Source: Prorocentrum cordatum (taxonomy: Eukaryota > Sar > Dinophyceae > Prorocentrales > Prorocentraceae). Taken from it: a stretch of 64,000 nucleotides of DNA. The stretch spans positions 1,144,325 through 1,208,324 of the forward strand of contig CAUYUJ010014183.1 of NCBI GenBank assembly GCA_963575745.1. The letters are read 5' to 3'. Below the pieces are notes generated by a model. That model was not told the DNA's origin, searched no databases, and saw only the letters and a program-made list of their open reading frames with translations. This document shows positions 1-9,743 of this stretch, piece after piece. Each line of letters opens with the position of its first letter. The stretch's first letter is position 1. A program made the position numbers and the translations under genes.

Positions 1-1605
1 GCGCTCCTCTTGAACGCCTCCCTCTCCTTCCCCGGACCCCCCCTTGACCGCTTCTCGCGGCCGGGGGGGGGCCTCGGGACATCGCGGCTTCAACCTCGAA
101 CGCCCCCCGGGCCCCCCCCCTTGACCGCTTCTCGCGGCCGGGGGGGCGCCTCAGGACTCAACGGGGGGATACCCGAGGAGAAAGAAGAGAGAGACAGAGA
201 GTGGAGACTGGAGTGGAAACCAGGAGAACCAACCAACCTCCTCGCTCCTCGCTCTGCGCTCCTCTTGAACGCCTCCCGGGCACCCCCCCTTGACCGCATC
301 TCGCGGCCGGGGGGGGGCCTCGAGACATCGCGGCTTCAACCTCGAACGCCCCCCGGGCCCCCCCCCTTGACCGCTTCTCGCGGCCGGGGGGGCGCCTCAG
401 GACACAACGGGAGGATACCCGAGGAGAAAGAAGAGAGAGACAGAGAGTGGAGACTCGAGCGGAAACCAGGAGAACCACCCTCCTCGCTCCTCCGCTCTGC
501 GATCCCGTTCCTCCTGAACGCCTCCCGGGCACCCCCCCTTGACCGGCTTTCTCGCGGCCGGGCGGGGGGCGCCTCGGGACATCGCGGCTTCAACCTCGAA
601 CGCCCCCCGGGCCCCCTCCCTTGACCGCTTCTCGCGGCCGGGGGGGCGCCTCAGGACATAACGGGGGGATACCCGAGGAGAAAGAAGAGAGAGACAGAGA
701 GTGGAGACTCGAGCGGAAACCAGGAGAACCAACCAACCTCCTCGCTCCTCGCTCTGCGCTCCTCTGAACGCCTCCCGGGCACCCCCCCTTGACCGCTTCT
801 CGCCGGCCGGGGGGGCGCCTCGGGACATCGCGGCTTCAACCTCGAACGCCCCCCGGGCCCCCTCCCTTGACCGCTTCTCGCGGCCGGGGGGCGCCTCAGG
901 ACACAACGGGGGGATACCCGAGGAGAAAGAAGAGAGAGACAGAGAGTGGAGACTCGAGCGGAAACCAGGAGAACCAACCAACCTCCTCGCTCCTCGCTCT
1001 GCGCTCCTCTTGAACGCCTCCCGGGCACCCCCCCTTGACCGCTTCTCGCGGCCGGGGGGGGCGCCTCGGGACATCGCGGCTTCAACCTCGAACGCCCCCC
1101 GGGCCCCCTCCCTTGACCGCTTCTCGCGGCCGGGGGGGCGCCTCAGGACACAACGGGGGGATACCCGAGGAGAAAGAAGAGAGAGACAGAGAGTGGAGAC
1201 TCGAGCGGAAACCAGGAGAACCAACCAACCTCCTCGCTCCTCGCTCTGCGCTCCTCTTGAACGCCTCCCGGGCACCCCCCCTTGACCGCTTCTCGCGGCC
1301 GGGGGGGGCGCCTCGGGACATCGCGGCTTCAACCTCGAACGCCCCCCGGGCCCCCTCCCTTGACCGCTTCTCGCGGCCGGGGGGGCGCCTCAGGACACAA
1401 CGGGGGGATACCCGAGGAGAAAGAAGAGAGAGAGACAGAGAGTGGAGACTCGAGCGGAAACCAGGAGAACCAACCAACCTCCTCGCTCCTCGCTTCCTCT
1501 TGAACACCTCCAGGACCCCCCCTTGACCACATCACGCGGCCAGGGGGGCGCCTCGGGACATCGCGGCTTCAACCTTGAACGCCCTCCAGGACCCCCCCAC
1601 CCTTG
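1..1605. repeat. ~247-bp tandem repeat, about six copies
   Basis: The marker GAGGAGAAAGAAGAGAG recurs at 175, 421, 675, 920, 1167 and 1414, spaced 245-254 bases apart. Each unit is itself two related halves, each holding a CTTGACCGCTTCTCGCGGCC block, so the unit arose by an inner duplication before amplification. Copies are nearly identical and the array runs off the left edge. Open frames on both strands are periodic translations of the repeat, not genes. Confidence 0.93.
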
Positions 1606-1917
1606 ATCGCGTCAATGGGAGGGCAGGGAGAGTTGCTCTGTTAAAGCGATGCAATGGATTCAACGCGGCGCTCTGGACGGCACCGACAGAAGAAATTGAA
1701 ATCACGCGGCAACGGGAACAACGAATGATCCAGCAGGCAAGAAACCCGATGCCCCACACACCACGCAAGACCAAAGGCAGGAGGCGACGTAGTCCTGGGC
1801 CTCCCCCATCATTCCCACTCCTCCCGCCCACTGCGTCCTCCCTCCTCCCTTTCCCTCCTCGCTCTCCTACGTCCCCCATCCTTCTGATGTTTCTAATCCG
1901 TCTCCCTTCTACGGATG
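1606..1917. other. Spacer without a supported gene
   Basis: Unique sequence between the tandem array and the G-rich element. A short plus-strand open stretch (about 1620-1790) has a non-repetitive composition but no recognisable domain, and no start or splice evidence, so it is not called as a gene. Confidence 0.4.
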
Positions 1918-2640
1918 ATCCTCGGGGCTGTGAGTATGAGGCTTGTGCGGTGTTCGCTGGGATCTCTTGGGAGGCTTCTCGCGGGCCTCTTGTGGGCAAA
2001 AGCAAAATTTTGGGGGCCTTTTGGGTCCTGTTGGGGCCTCTTTTGGGTCTCTTGGGGACCTCCGGGGGCCTCTTGGGGGCCTCTTGGGGGCCTCTTGGGG
2101 GCCTCTTGGGGGCCTCCTGGGGCCTCTTGGGGGCCTGTTGGGGCCTCCTGGGAGCTTCTTGGGGCTGAAGGCCCGGATTTTCGGTTTGGGCTCCCCCTCT
2201 TGGGGCCGTCTTGGGGCCCTCTTGGGCTTTCTTGGGAGGCTCTTGGGCCGTCTGGGCGCACTCTTGGGCCGTCTTGGGCGCCTCTTGGGAGCCTCTTGGG
2301 CCGTCTTGGGCCGGTCTCTGGGGCCTCTTGGACCGTCTTCAGCGCCGTGATTGCCGAAAAATCGTATATGCTAAAAATGTACGTTTCCGATCGAACATCA
2401 ATGATTTTGGCGTCTCGGGGCCCTCTTCTGAAGCCTCTTGGAGGCTTCTTGGGGCGTCTTGGCGGCCTCTTGGGCCGCCTTGGAGTCATCTTCGGCGTCT
2501 TGGAGCGTTGTTTGGGCGTCTCGGGGGCATCTTGGCTCGTCTTGGAGGCCTCTCGGGAGCCTCTGGGGCTGTCTGGAAGCCCTCGTGGGTGTTCTTGAAG
2601 CTGAAATCAGGCCCGGGGCCCAGGGGGGCAAAAACGAGGT
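1918..2640 (+). repeat. G-rich TTGGGGGCC repeat element, copy 1
   Basis: Dense short repeats of the type CTTGGGGGCCTC flank two non-repetitive landmarks. The first is a block at about 2164-2205 (GCTGAAGGCCCGGATTTTCG followed by a GGGCTCCCCCTC stretch). The second is an AT-richer core at about 2345-2413 containing GCCGAAAAATCGTATATG. The same landmarks occur in the same order and orientation in the element at 3373-4141. Long open frames here are by-products of the simple repeat. Confidence 0.8.
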
Positions 2641-2703
2641 ACGGAGGGGGGTGGCCCCATTTGTCATTGTGTGCCGGGGGCGGCCGGGGGACCCCATCAC
2701 TCC

Positions 2704-2706
<3 letters not shown>

Positions 2707-2770
<64 letters not shown>
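2707..2770. repeat. (AT)32 microsatellite
   Basis: 64 bases of uninterrupted AT dinucleotide. Confidence 0.98.
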
Positions 2771-2773
<3 letters not shown>

Positions 2774-3372
2774 CAACGCGGCCTGCACCGCGTCGGTCGC
2801 AAGCCGCGGCCGAGGCCGTGACCTCGCCAGCCGCAAGCTGGAGGCCTCGGCGAAAGAGGCGGCGCAATGCCGTAGGGCCACGCTGAAGGGGTCGCACCCG
2901 CGACGGCTGGCGCAGTGCTGTAGGCGCACGGGGGCCTGCAGAGCAGGGCCCCCGCGGCCATGATTAATCAGCATCCTCCTGCCGCCCTCTCCCCTCTTCT
3001 CTCCCTGACCCTCACAGTCAAACGGCGCGAGGCCCGCGGGCCGCGCCATGGGCGACCAGCGCGCTGGCCCACGCCTCGACACCGCCTCGCGGGTGCCTGC
3101 GCGGAGGAATCCCGCGCCGCGAGCCGCGCGCACATCGTGCACTTGCCCTGCGAGCGCAGGGAGATATAACGATCAAAATGGCGGAGGAGGAGGAGGAGGA
3201 GGAGGAGGGGGAGGAGGAGGACCGCCCGTGTAGAGTCCGTCACCTGGATCCACGGAACAGACACAAAGCGCTGCGACGACGCGCGCACGCGCGCGAGGCG
3301 CAGCTAAGACTGCCAAGCAGAGAAGGGGCAACAGAGCTTAATCCCGCAGTAGCTGCGGAACTAGCGCCGTAT
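2771..3372. other. No gene seen; (GGA)n tract inside
   Basis: GC-rich sequence with a GGA trinucleotide tract at 3178-3225. The frames that cross it encode only low-complexity Glu or Gly runs. Confidence 0.5.
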
Positions 3373-4141
3373 CTTGAGACATCTTGGAGGCTCCTGGGAC
3401 CGTCTTGGTGTCATGACAGGCGTCTTGGAAGGCATCTGGAGCCAAGTCGCAGGGAAGGGGGCAGGGGGAAGAAGGCCAGAGAGCGCTGAAGGATACAAAC
3501 ACTGGAACCCTCTTGTGATTTTGTGGGGGGCCTCGTCCGGCCGCTCGCTGGGAGTTTGACGTAGCTTCTCGGGAGCCTCTGAACCTGTCGGGGGCCTCCT
3601 GGAAGCAGGTTCGAAGCATTTTGGGGGCCGATTTGGGGCTTCTCGGGGCCTCCTTTGGGCCTCTTGGGGGTCTCCTGGGGCCTCTTGAGGGGCCTCCTTG
3701 GGGCCTCCTGGCGGCCTCTTGGGGCGGAAGGCTCGAGCTTGCGGTTCGTGGTCCCCCTCTGGGCCCCCTCTTGGGCCCGTCTTGGGGCCCTCTTGGGCCA
3801 TCTTGGGCGCCTCTTGGGCCGTCTTGGGGCCCTCTTGGGCTGTCCTGGGGCCCTCTTGGAAGCTTCTTGGGCCGTCTTGGGGCGGTCTTGGGCGCCTCTT
3901 GGGCCGTCTTGGACGCGGCGAAAGCCCAAGAGGCGAACATGCGAAAAATATACGTTTTCCAATAGGAATGACACGATTTTTGCTTCTTGGGCCTCTCTTG
4001 GGCTGCCTCTCGGAGCGTCTTGGAGGCTTCTGGTACCTTCTTGGTGTCATGACAGGCGTCTTGGAAGGCATCTGGAGCCATCGGAACGCGTTCCGAAGCC
4101 GCCTGCGAACGATCTTGGACGGCGTCTGGCGGTCCGACGAG
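3373..4141 (+). repeat. G-rich TTGGGGGCC repeat element, copy 2, with flanking direct repeats
   Basis: Second copy of the element at 1918-2640: a GCGGAAGGCTCGAGCTTGCG block at about 3724 and an AT-richer core at about 3936-3985 (GCGAAAAATATACGTTTTCC) lie between arrays of CTTGGGGGCC repeats. An exact 41-base direct repeat beginning CTTGGTGTCATGACAGGCGT is present at 3404-3444 and 4040-4080, bracketing most of the element. Confidence 0.8.
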
Positions 4142-4224
4142 CCTCCGGGCCCCCCGGGGGCCCACATTTGTGGTCGGGGTCCCGGCCCCGGGCCCCCGGA
4201 CCCGGCGCGCCGTTATATGTATAT

Positions 4225-4562
4225 TCGGTGGCACCCCTCACACAGATCGGCGGGGTCAGGGTCCAAAAACACAAGGGATTTGCCACATGTCTGAAATTCG
4301 GTACCACCCCTCACGCAGATCGGCGGGGTCAGGGTCCAAAAACACATAGGATTTGCCACATCTCTGAAAATCGGCGGCACCCCTCATGCAAATCGGCGGG
4401 GTCATGGTCCAAAAACACAAGGGATTCGCAACATTTCTAAAATTTCCTGGCACCCCTCACGCAGATCGGCGGGGTCAGGGGCCAAAAACACAAGGGATTT
4501 GCCACATTTCTGAAATTCGGTGGCACCCCTCACGCAGATCCGTAGTGTCAGGGTCGAAAAAC
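4225..4562. repeat. 73-bp tandem repeat, 4.5 copies
   Basis: The block CACCCCTCA recurs at 4232, 4305, 4378, 4451 and 4524, an exact 73-base period. Each unit contains GATCGGCGGGGTCAGGG and CAAAAACACA. The last copy is diverged. Confidence 0.95.
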
Positions 4563-4840
4563 AAACAGGTCCTGACACTGCTTCACAGCGAAACCAACGC
4601 CTCATGACTTCGCTTTTCCATGGCCCATTCTCCGAGAGAGAGGGGCTGGCGGCAGGGGGCGAAGCCCTTCGGATATTCTTGGGATCCGCAAGAAATCTAG
4701 CAGGGCAGGGCTCCCTGACAGTCCACGCCCAGGACTGTCCAGGAAACGCCAATCGCGGGGGGGCCGGGACAATTCTTCCTCCCTCGAGCCACGGCAGAGC
4801 GGGAAGGTCGCTGCTCCTGGAGGAAACACACACACACACA

Positions 4841-4900
4841 CGGCGTAAACACAAACCGTTGGAGGTCCGCGCGGATCTCTTGGATCGGCGCTCGACCATC
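4841..4900 (+). repeat. Dispersed TCCGCGCGGA module, copy 1
   Basis: Contains GTCCGCGCGGATCTCTTGGA followed by TCGGCGCT, preceded by a TAAACACAAAC stretch. Related copies are at 5100-5150 (minus), 5990-6045 (minus), 11075-11110 (plus) and 62335-62385 (minus). Confidence 0.65.
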
Positions 4901-5040
4901 CTCCCTGTGGGTGGCCACGTGCGAGCCCTACCCCCACCCCCACGATTTCTAAAGGGAGGTGGGGGACCTCCCGAACGAAGTGAACCCTCACCCCCCCTTA
5001 GAAGTCGTCGGGGGTGGGGGTAGGGATCACATGTGGTCAC

Positions 5041-5150
5041 GTACCCTGGCGAGCTGAGCGCGCCAGGGGCGGCGCCGGAGGCGCCGCCAGGGAGGCACAT
5101 CTTCGATCCATGAAATCCGCGCAGAGCTCCGACAGTTTATGTTTACGCAG
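5041..5150 (-). repeat. GC foldback plus TCCGCGCGGA module, copy 2
   Basis: A GC-rich foldback (CCCTGGCG ... CGCGCCAGGGGCGGCGCC, 5043-5090) is followed by the module in reverse (TGAAATCCGCGCAGAGCTCC, then a TTTATGTTTACG tail). The same order, foldback then module then TAAATGTTTATGTG, occurs at 62280-62385, so this is one composite dispersed repeat. Confidence 0.6.
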
Positions 5151-5234
5151 TGCCTTTTACGACGCCAGCGATGTTATGATAGGGTTGGCTCGAGATACGT
5201 CCCAGGATTCCCAGGATGCTTATGCCGCTTTTCC

Positions 5235-5326
5235 TTGACCGAGCTACGACGCCCTGAGGAGCGGCCCGGCCCTGGGGCGCGCGGCCCTCAGGCCGCGCAC
5301 CGAGGGCAGCGCGGACACGCTGCTCC
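5235..5326 (+). repeat. 92-bp direct repeat, first copy
   Basis: TTGACCGAGCTACGACGCCC through ACACGCTGCTCC, closely matched at 5521-5612 (offset 286). Unit contents are GC-rich and open in several frames but show no domain. Confidence 0.85.
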
Positions 5327-5341
5327 TCGGCGACTCCGACC

Positions 5342-5474
5342 GGTGTGGTTTGCAACCGGCACCCTGGGGGGGCGCGAGGGACCTCGATAGAGTTCTCCGC
5401 CGCGCCCCGAGGCGGCCCGACGAGGACAGCGTCGTGCCTCCCAGGCCCCGGCGGCGCCGATCGCAAACCACACC
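5342..5474. repeat. 12-bp perfect inverted repeat around 109 bp
   Basis: GGTGTGGTTTGC at 5342-5353 and its reverse complement GCAAACCACACC at 5463-5474, in the spacer between the two 92-bp direct repeats. Confidence 0.7.
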
Positions 5475-5520
5475 CTGGCGTAACCACACACTGGGGCGAG
5501 TGGCCCGTGTGCCGTACTTC

Positions 5521-5612
5521 TTGATCGAGCTACGACGCCCTGAGCAGCGGGCCAGCCTTGGGCCGAGCGGCCCTCAGGCCGCGCACCGATGGCAGCGCGG
5601 ACACGCTGCTCC
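5521..5612 (+). repeat. 92-bp direct repeat, second copy
   Basis: Second copy of 5235-5326. After the shared ACACGCTGCTCC the two copies diverge abruptly. Confidence 0.85.
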
Positions 5613-5919
5613 GCTGCCGCGGCAGCGGCTCCGAGGGTGCTGGACTGAGGCTGGCGCCCCGGCCGCCCGGCGGGCGGCCGGGGGCCGGCCCGGCGTCGGC
5701 GCGGCACCGCCGCTGCTGCAGCCGCGCCGGGGAGCCTGCTTGCAAATGAATGGGACGCACAGGGGCGTTCTAGTACTATGTGTCAACCTCGGAGGCGTGC
5801 GTCCGACCCGAACATATAGTATGGCCATCTCGTAGTGTATCGTCTCCCGAGCGGTATAGCTAGACAGCGCCCCCCCATGGAGCTTTTACTAGAAGATTTC
5901 TCGGCGCGCAGCCCATGGA

Positions 5920-6045
5920 ATTGCCCGAATCGCTGATCGGCGGGAGTAGGGTTCGGATTTCGCCGCCGAGCAGGGGGCGCCGCCAGGGGTGTCCAGAGCC
6001 AATCCAAGAAATCCGCGCGGACCTGTGAAAATGAGTGTTTGTGCA
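5920..6045. repeat. Composite dispersed repeat (GGTTCGGATTTCG box plus TCCGCGCGGA module)
   Basis: GGGTTCGGATTTCGCCGCCG near 5947 resembles 39687-39698 and 39776. It is followed by a GC foldback remnant and, at 5999-6022, the reversed module AATCCAAGAAATCCGCGCGG. Confidence 0.55.
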
Positions 6046-6064
6046 AGGTTTCTGTTCTACGAGA

Positions 6065-6200
6065 CGGGGGAACCAAAAGATACCGATACCGCTACTCCCT
6101 GGACCTCTCCCGGAGCACGGTCTGACCAGAATTGCAAGGCGAATCAGGCCGTGGCGAAGAAAACCTCCCAGGAGGCCCAGCAAGGTGAAAACGGGTGAAG
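6065..6200. repeat. ~135-bp dispersed repeat, copy 1
   Basis: GGGGGAACCAAAAGATACCG through CCTCCCAGGAGGCC and GTGAAAAC aligns along its length with 56811-56950, including the shared TACCGATACCGCT and CCTCCCAGGAGGCC blocks. Confidence 0.75.
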
Positions 6201-6285
6201 GGTAGCGGTATGGGTACCTTTTCCAGAGGCCTCCCAGATTGGGTCCGAGTAGATGGGGTCGGAGGATTGCGCCGCATCGCCAATG

Positions 6286-6325
6286 CACCGGCGATGCGCC
6301 GGCGATGCATCGGCGATGCATTGGC
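6286..6325. repeat. 12-bp GCCGGCGATGCA-type repeat
   Basis: Three consecutive CGGCGATGC units, flanked by CCAATGCA and TGCATTGGC, which makes the block partly palindromic. Confidence 0.7.
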
Positions 6326-7189
6326 AACGTCGCCGTGGAAAAAATCGGGCTCCACATCGAGCCGCATTGCCGATGCGGCACGTTCCTCCGACCACTTCTA
6401 CTTCGACCACACTTGGGCGGCCTGGGGGCGAGGAGGAGGAGGAGGAGGAGGAGGAGGAGGAGGAGGAGAAGAACAAGGAGGACCTAAGGAGGAGTAGCAG
6501 GAGTAGCAGATCACCGCACCAGGGTGCGGGGGCGGGCGACCGAGCGGTCCTCAGCCGACCACGGAGATGGACAGGCACTGCACGTTGCACACGGCGAGGA
6601 CGGAGAGGGCCCCTCCCTCGTGAAGGCCCGTGGCGGCGCATCATCCACGGCATGCCGTGGGTAGCTGCATTGCGAGGGGATGCGTGAGAGCCCGATGCAT
6701 CTCCTCCACGAAGGTGCACTCCCTACGCAGCCTCGCATGGTGAGCAGCCTGGCACCTCGCGCCGCCGATGCGGGGGAAGCCGTGGAAGTCGACGTCCAGC
6801 CACGGCGCGAAGGGGGCTGCTTGGATGCGGAGCGGCGTGCGCCTGGGGGCTGAGTACGGGGTCTCCGCCTGGTGCTGGCCAGCGTCAGGGAGGCTCATGG
6901 TCTCCACCGCCGAGCCAGCCGCTGTCGCCACATCCGCTGGGCGGGGGTGTGCAGCTTCTCGGCGAGCAGCTCCGCGGTGTTGCGCCGCCGACGGCGCTTT
7001 TTTTCTCCAGGAAGGACACGATAGAGCAAGGGAGGAGATCAGGCCGCAGCCCGTGGGGAGAGACTGAACGGGCGTCCACACTGGCGACCAGCAACTGCAC
7101 GGCGGGTCTGGGTGGCGGGCGCTCCCCAGGGAGGGAGGCAGGAGGCGGGGGGCGAAAAAACCAGGCGCGGGGCGGGAGGGCCTCCAGAG
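6326..7189. other. No supported gene; (GGA)n at 6431-6472
   Basis: The minus strand at about 6645-6840 stays open with a fairly natural composition and might belong to the same transcription unit as 7190-7921, but no domain, start or splice signal supports it. Confidence 0.3.
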
Positions 7190-7921
7190 CTAACGCCGAA
7201 GGCAGGCGTCTACAGCCCCACAGACCGCCACGGGAGCGCAAAACCCTGAACGGGGCCCAGCAGGAGAGAGAAAGAGAGAGAGAGAGAGGAGAGGCGAGAC
7301 GGCGACGACAGACGGACGGCGGCGACGAGCGACGGCGACACGAGGGCCCAGGGACCCAGGGGAGGGGGCGCCGACCCCCCAGGACAGCTCCGACGGCGCT
7401 TGCACGTGTAGCGAGTCTGCCTTGGCAGCCGCCGTGCTGTCGTCCTCCTCCGAGGTGGGCCCCATTCCATCGTCGCCAGGGGCAGGCGAGTCCGCGTCCT
7501 GCAAGGTCATCTTGACGACCTCCAGTAGCATCTCGTCCGCGTTTGCGACCAAGGGCTCGAGGTGCTGCCAGAATCGGAAAATGTCAGCCACGAAGGACGA
7601 GACGGCGTCGGGCGTCTCCATGGTGGTAACCTGATTGGGCTGCTGCTGCCAGGCGTTGGGCGGCACGTGGTGCGGTGCCGCCGCCTGGACCTCGGGGTCG
7701 TCCTCCTCCAGGGGGCCGACGGGGTCGCAGCGGCCGATGACCTCCTCTGTGGTGTCCTCCTCCTCCTCCTCCTCCTCCTCCTCCTCCTCCTTCGTCGGGC
7801 AAGGGTGGCCTGCAGCGGCCGCCTCCGACGCGGCAGGGGGGAGGGGAGGGCGGGCGCACTCGGGGCCTCCACGTCCAGCGACTCGCCGAGGGTCGGCGTG
7901 TGGGGTGCCCGCGGTCGGCAC
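7190..7921 (-). CDS. Possible exon of an unrecognised host gene
   Basis: An open minus-strand stretch of up to 243 codons. Its middle part is not explained by repeats: after an acidic Glu run (encoded by (TCC)n at 7753-7792) it has a mixed, mildly acidic composition with hydrophobic spacing (for example around VADIFRFWQHLEPL). I recognise no family. The 3' end (below about 7370) becomes Arg/Ser low complexity and is probably not coding. It lies about 470 bases downstream, on the same strand, of the spliced-leader relic at 8391-8412, which would fit a retroposed mRNA. The stretch between is open in a different frame (about 7930-8393), so an intron or frameshift would be needed. The start is not determinable and function is unknown. 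Confidence 0.3.
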   Translation of the reverse strand: MPTAGTPHADPRRVAGRGGPECARPPLPPAASEAAAAGHPCPTKEEEEEEEEEEEDTTEEVIGRCDPVGPLEEDDPEVQAAAPHHVPPNAWQQQPNQVTTMETPDAVSSFVADIFRFWQHLEPLVANADEMLLEVVKMTLQDADSPAPGDDGMGPTSEEDDSTAAAKADSLHVQAPSELSWGVGAPSPGSLGPRVAVARRRRPSVVAVSPLLSLSLFLSPAGPRSGFCAPVAVCGAVDACLRR

Positions 7922-8390
7922 CGATCCGCCCCGGCCAGTCCAGTTCAGCAGAGGATGCGCGAGCGAAGCCGCCCGGCGGCACGCGCTGGGCGTGCCAGGC
8001 GGCGTTCCTGCGGAGGCGGCGACTGCCTGGCACAGGGCGTCCCTGCGCTAGCAGCTGGAGCGCCGGCCTGGCCGCCCGCTCGCGGTCTTGCCAGGAGCCT
8101 GGCTCGCAGGGAGCCAGCGAGGCCCACAACGCCGCCTCGCACGCCGCCTGAGCTCTCTTTCTCGCCATTCGCCTTGCCGCCAATGGCCCCCACAGGTGGG
8201 CCTGCGCAGCGCGGAGCGAAGGCGGCCGCCACTGCGCAGGGCGGCCTCCCGCAGCCATTGCATGCACCGTGAGCTCAAAGCCCCGCTCCCCCAAGTCCCA
8301 ACGCCCGCCGCGTTGCCCCGACTGACGACGGGTTGGGGTCGCAGGGTACGCCTGGGGACAAGGTCCAGGAGCGGGGGGCCTACGGAAAGG

Positions 8391-8412
8391 CATGAGCCAA
8401 AATGGCTACGGA
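8391..8412 (-). other. Dinoflagellate spliced-leader (DinoSL) relic
   Basis: On the minus strand the sequence reads TCCGTAGCCATTTTGGCTCA then TG, matching the conserved 22-nt dinoflagellate trans-spliced leader at 21 positions (penultimate A replaced by T). A further partial match, TTCCGTAGG, follows a few bases downstream and may be an older, decayed leader. Leader sequence fixed in genomic DNA is known to mark reinserted cDNAs of trans-spliced mRNAs in dinoflagellates. It points toward the open stretches at 7190-8393. Confidence 0.85.
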
Positions 8413-8413
8413 A

Positions 8414-8522
8414 GGAGGACAAGGAGGAGGAGGAAGAGGAGGAGGAGGAGGAGGAGGAGGAGGAGGAGGAGGAGGATGGGGAGGAGGAGGAGGAGGAGGA
8501 GGAGGAGGAGGAGGAGGAGGAG
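8414..8522. repeat. (GGA)n microsatellite, slightly interrupted
   Basis: About 36 GGA units starting two bases from the spliced-leader relic. Poly-Glu, poly-Arg and poly-Gly frames here are artefacts. Confidence 0.95.
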
Positions 8523-8569
8523 GGTTCACGTCGTGCAGACCTCGGCGTTGGTCTCCGACATACCGCGGA

Positions 8570-8621
8570 GATCGTTCAACCTGGAACGATCGGACGCTTC
8601 CGAAGCGTCAGATCGTTCAAC
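8570..8621. repeat. Two adjacent perfect hairpins with a repeated arm
   Basis: GATCGTTC (8570-8577) pairs with GAACGATC (8584-8591). Directly after it GACGCTTC (8593-8600) pairs with GAAGCGTC (8602-8609) across one base. The first arm GATCGTTCAAC is then repeated at 8611-8621. Confidence 0.8.
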
Positions 8622-9088
8622 ATCGACCGATTCTGGGTCGCTGGCGGCGTTCAACATTGAGAGCTGGCGGCGGGTTCGCCGCCGGTCGACACGACGCAAA
8701 CCTACTGCAGATGTTCCTCCTCTGGGGCTCAGGATGCCTTTGCCCACGCGCGGCCTGTGGGCGTGCCCCACGCACGTGCGGGCTTGATATCCTTCCCCAG
8801 CGCCGACCGCACGGCGGCGCCGTCGCCCGGCAGCCCGCTGGCGAGCATGCGGGCGAGGGAGACGCCGGCGAGGAAGTGCGAGCAGATGTCCTGGCGATCG
8901 GCGGCGCGCCCAGGGGGGGAAGGCTCGGAAGGCCGACGGCCTCAAGCCTTCTGAACAGTGAGTGCTCTGAGCTTGTGAGCCTCCTCCGAGGACAGGGGCG
9001 GCCTCTCGGAAGGCGCAAGCGCTTCGGAAGAGCCCCGCCGCGTTCCGAGAAGGCTTGCCCCCTCTCACTTCTCCTGGGCGCGCCGCCG

Positions 9089-9089
9089 A

Positions 9090-9184
<95 letters not shown>
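9089..9184. repeat. (GAC)32 microsatellite
   Basis: Uninterrupted GAC trinucleotide of about 96 bases. Confidence 0.97.
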
Positions 9185-9743
9185 TAGAAGATCGAAGATC
9201 GAGGTGTTTGGGCGCGTTTCGCATGTCCTGGAGAGGGCAGGCCGAGCCCTCGGCTCGTGACTAGGCTACGGACACTGGGGCGGCGACACCTACAAGGCGG
9301 CGCAGGCGGAAGGAGTGCTGGAGCGGGTGGCGGTTGTCGGTTTCGTCGTGGGGGGATGTCGTGAGGGGTCGTCGTGGGGGTGTCGTCGCGGGAGGTCGTC
9401 GGTCGGGAAAGGCGTCGGGAAGGGCGTCAGGACGGGAGTCTGGAACGTTGTGCCTGACCGAGCCCAGCACGCTGCGTCTTGGTGGGGATTGTCCTCTGCA
9501 GGATCCACCCACCGCCCCAAAGAGGGCAGTATCAATGAGCGGGGTCCAAGGACTGACTGTGAAAAAGCGGCTCGGGATGAGAAGCAGGTCTGTCGAGACT
9601 TCTGGAGAGGGCGCCCCCGCCTGGTAATGTGGTACGGCCTCGGGTTGCTCAGAGACGGCGGCAGTCCCGGCTGATCTCAACAGGCCCCCCGAGCAGTCCA
9701 AGCTGGCCCCAACAGGCCACCCGAGTAGTCGAGAGCTGCGAGG
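9185..9743. other. No gene seen
   Basis: GC-rich sequence with a short GTCGTGGGG-type repetitive patch at 9340-9430. Open frames lack any recognisable domain. Confidence 0.4.

Noticed and set aside
10-1535. Overlapping frames of up to 311 codons at the left edge
   Set aside because: Periodic translation of the 247-bp tandem repeat.
1893-4234. Long frames rich in Gly-Pro-Leu-Trp or Arg-Pro-Lys repeats on both strands
   Set aside because: Periodic translation of the TTGGGGGCC repeat; open on both strands at once.
8526-9224. Long minus-strand frame with a poly-Val run
   Set aside because: The run is a translation of the (GAC)n microsatellite; the same array gives poly-Thr and poly-Arg frames on the other strand.
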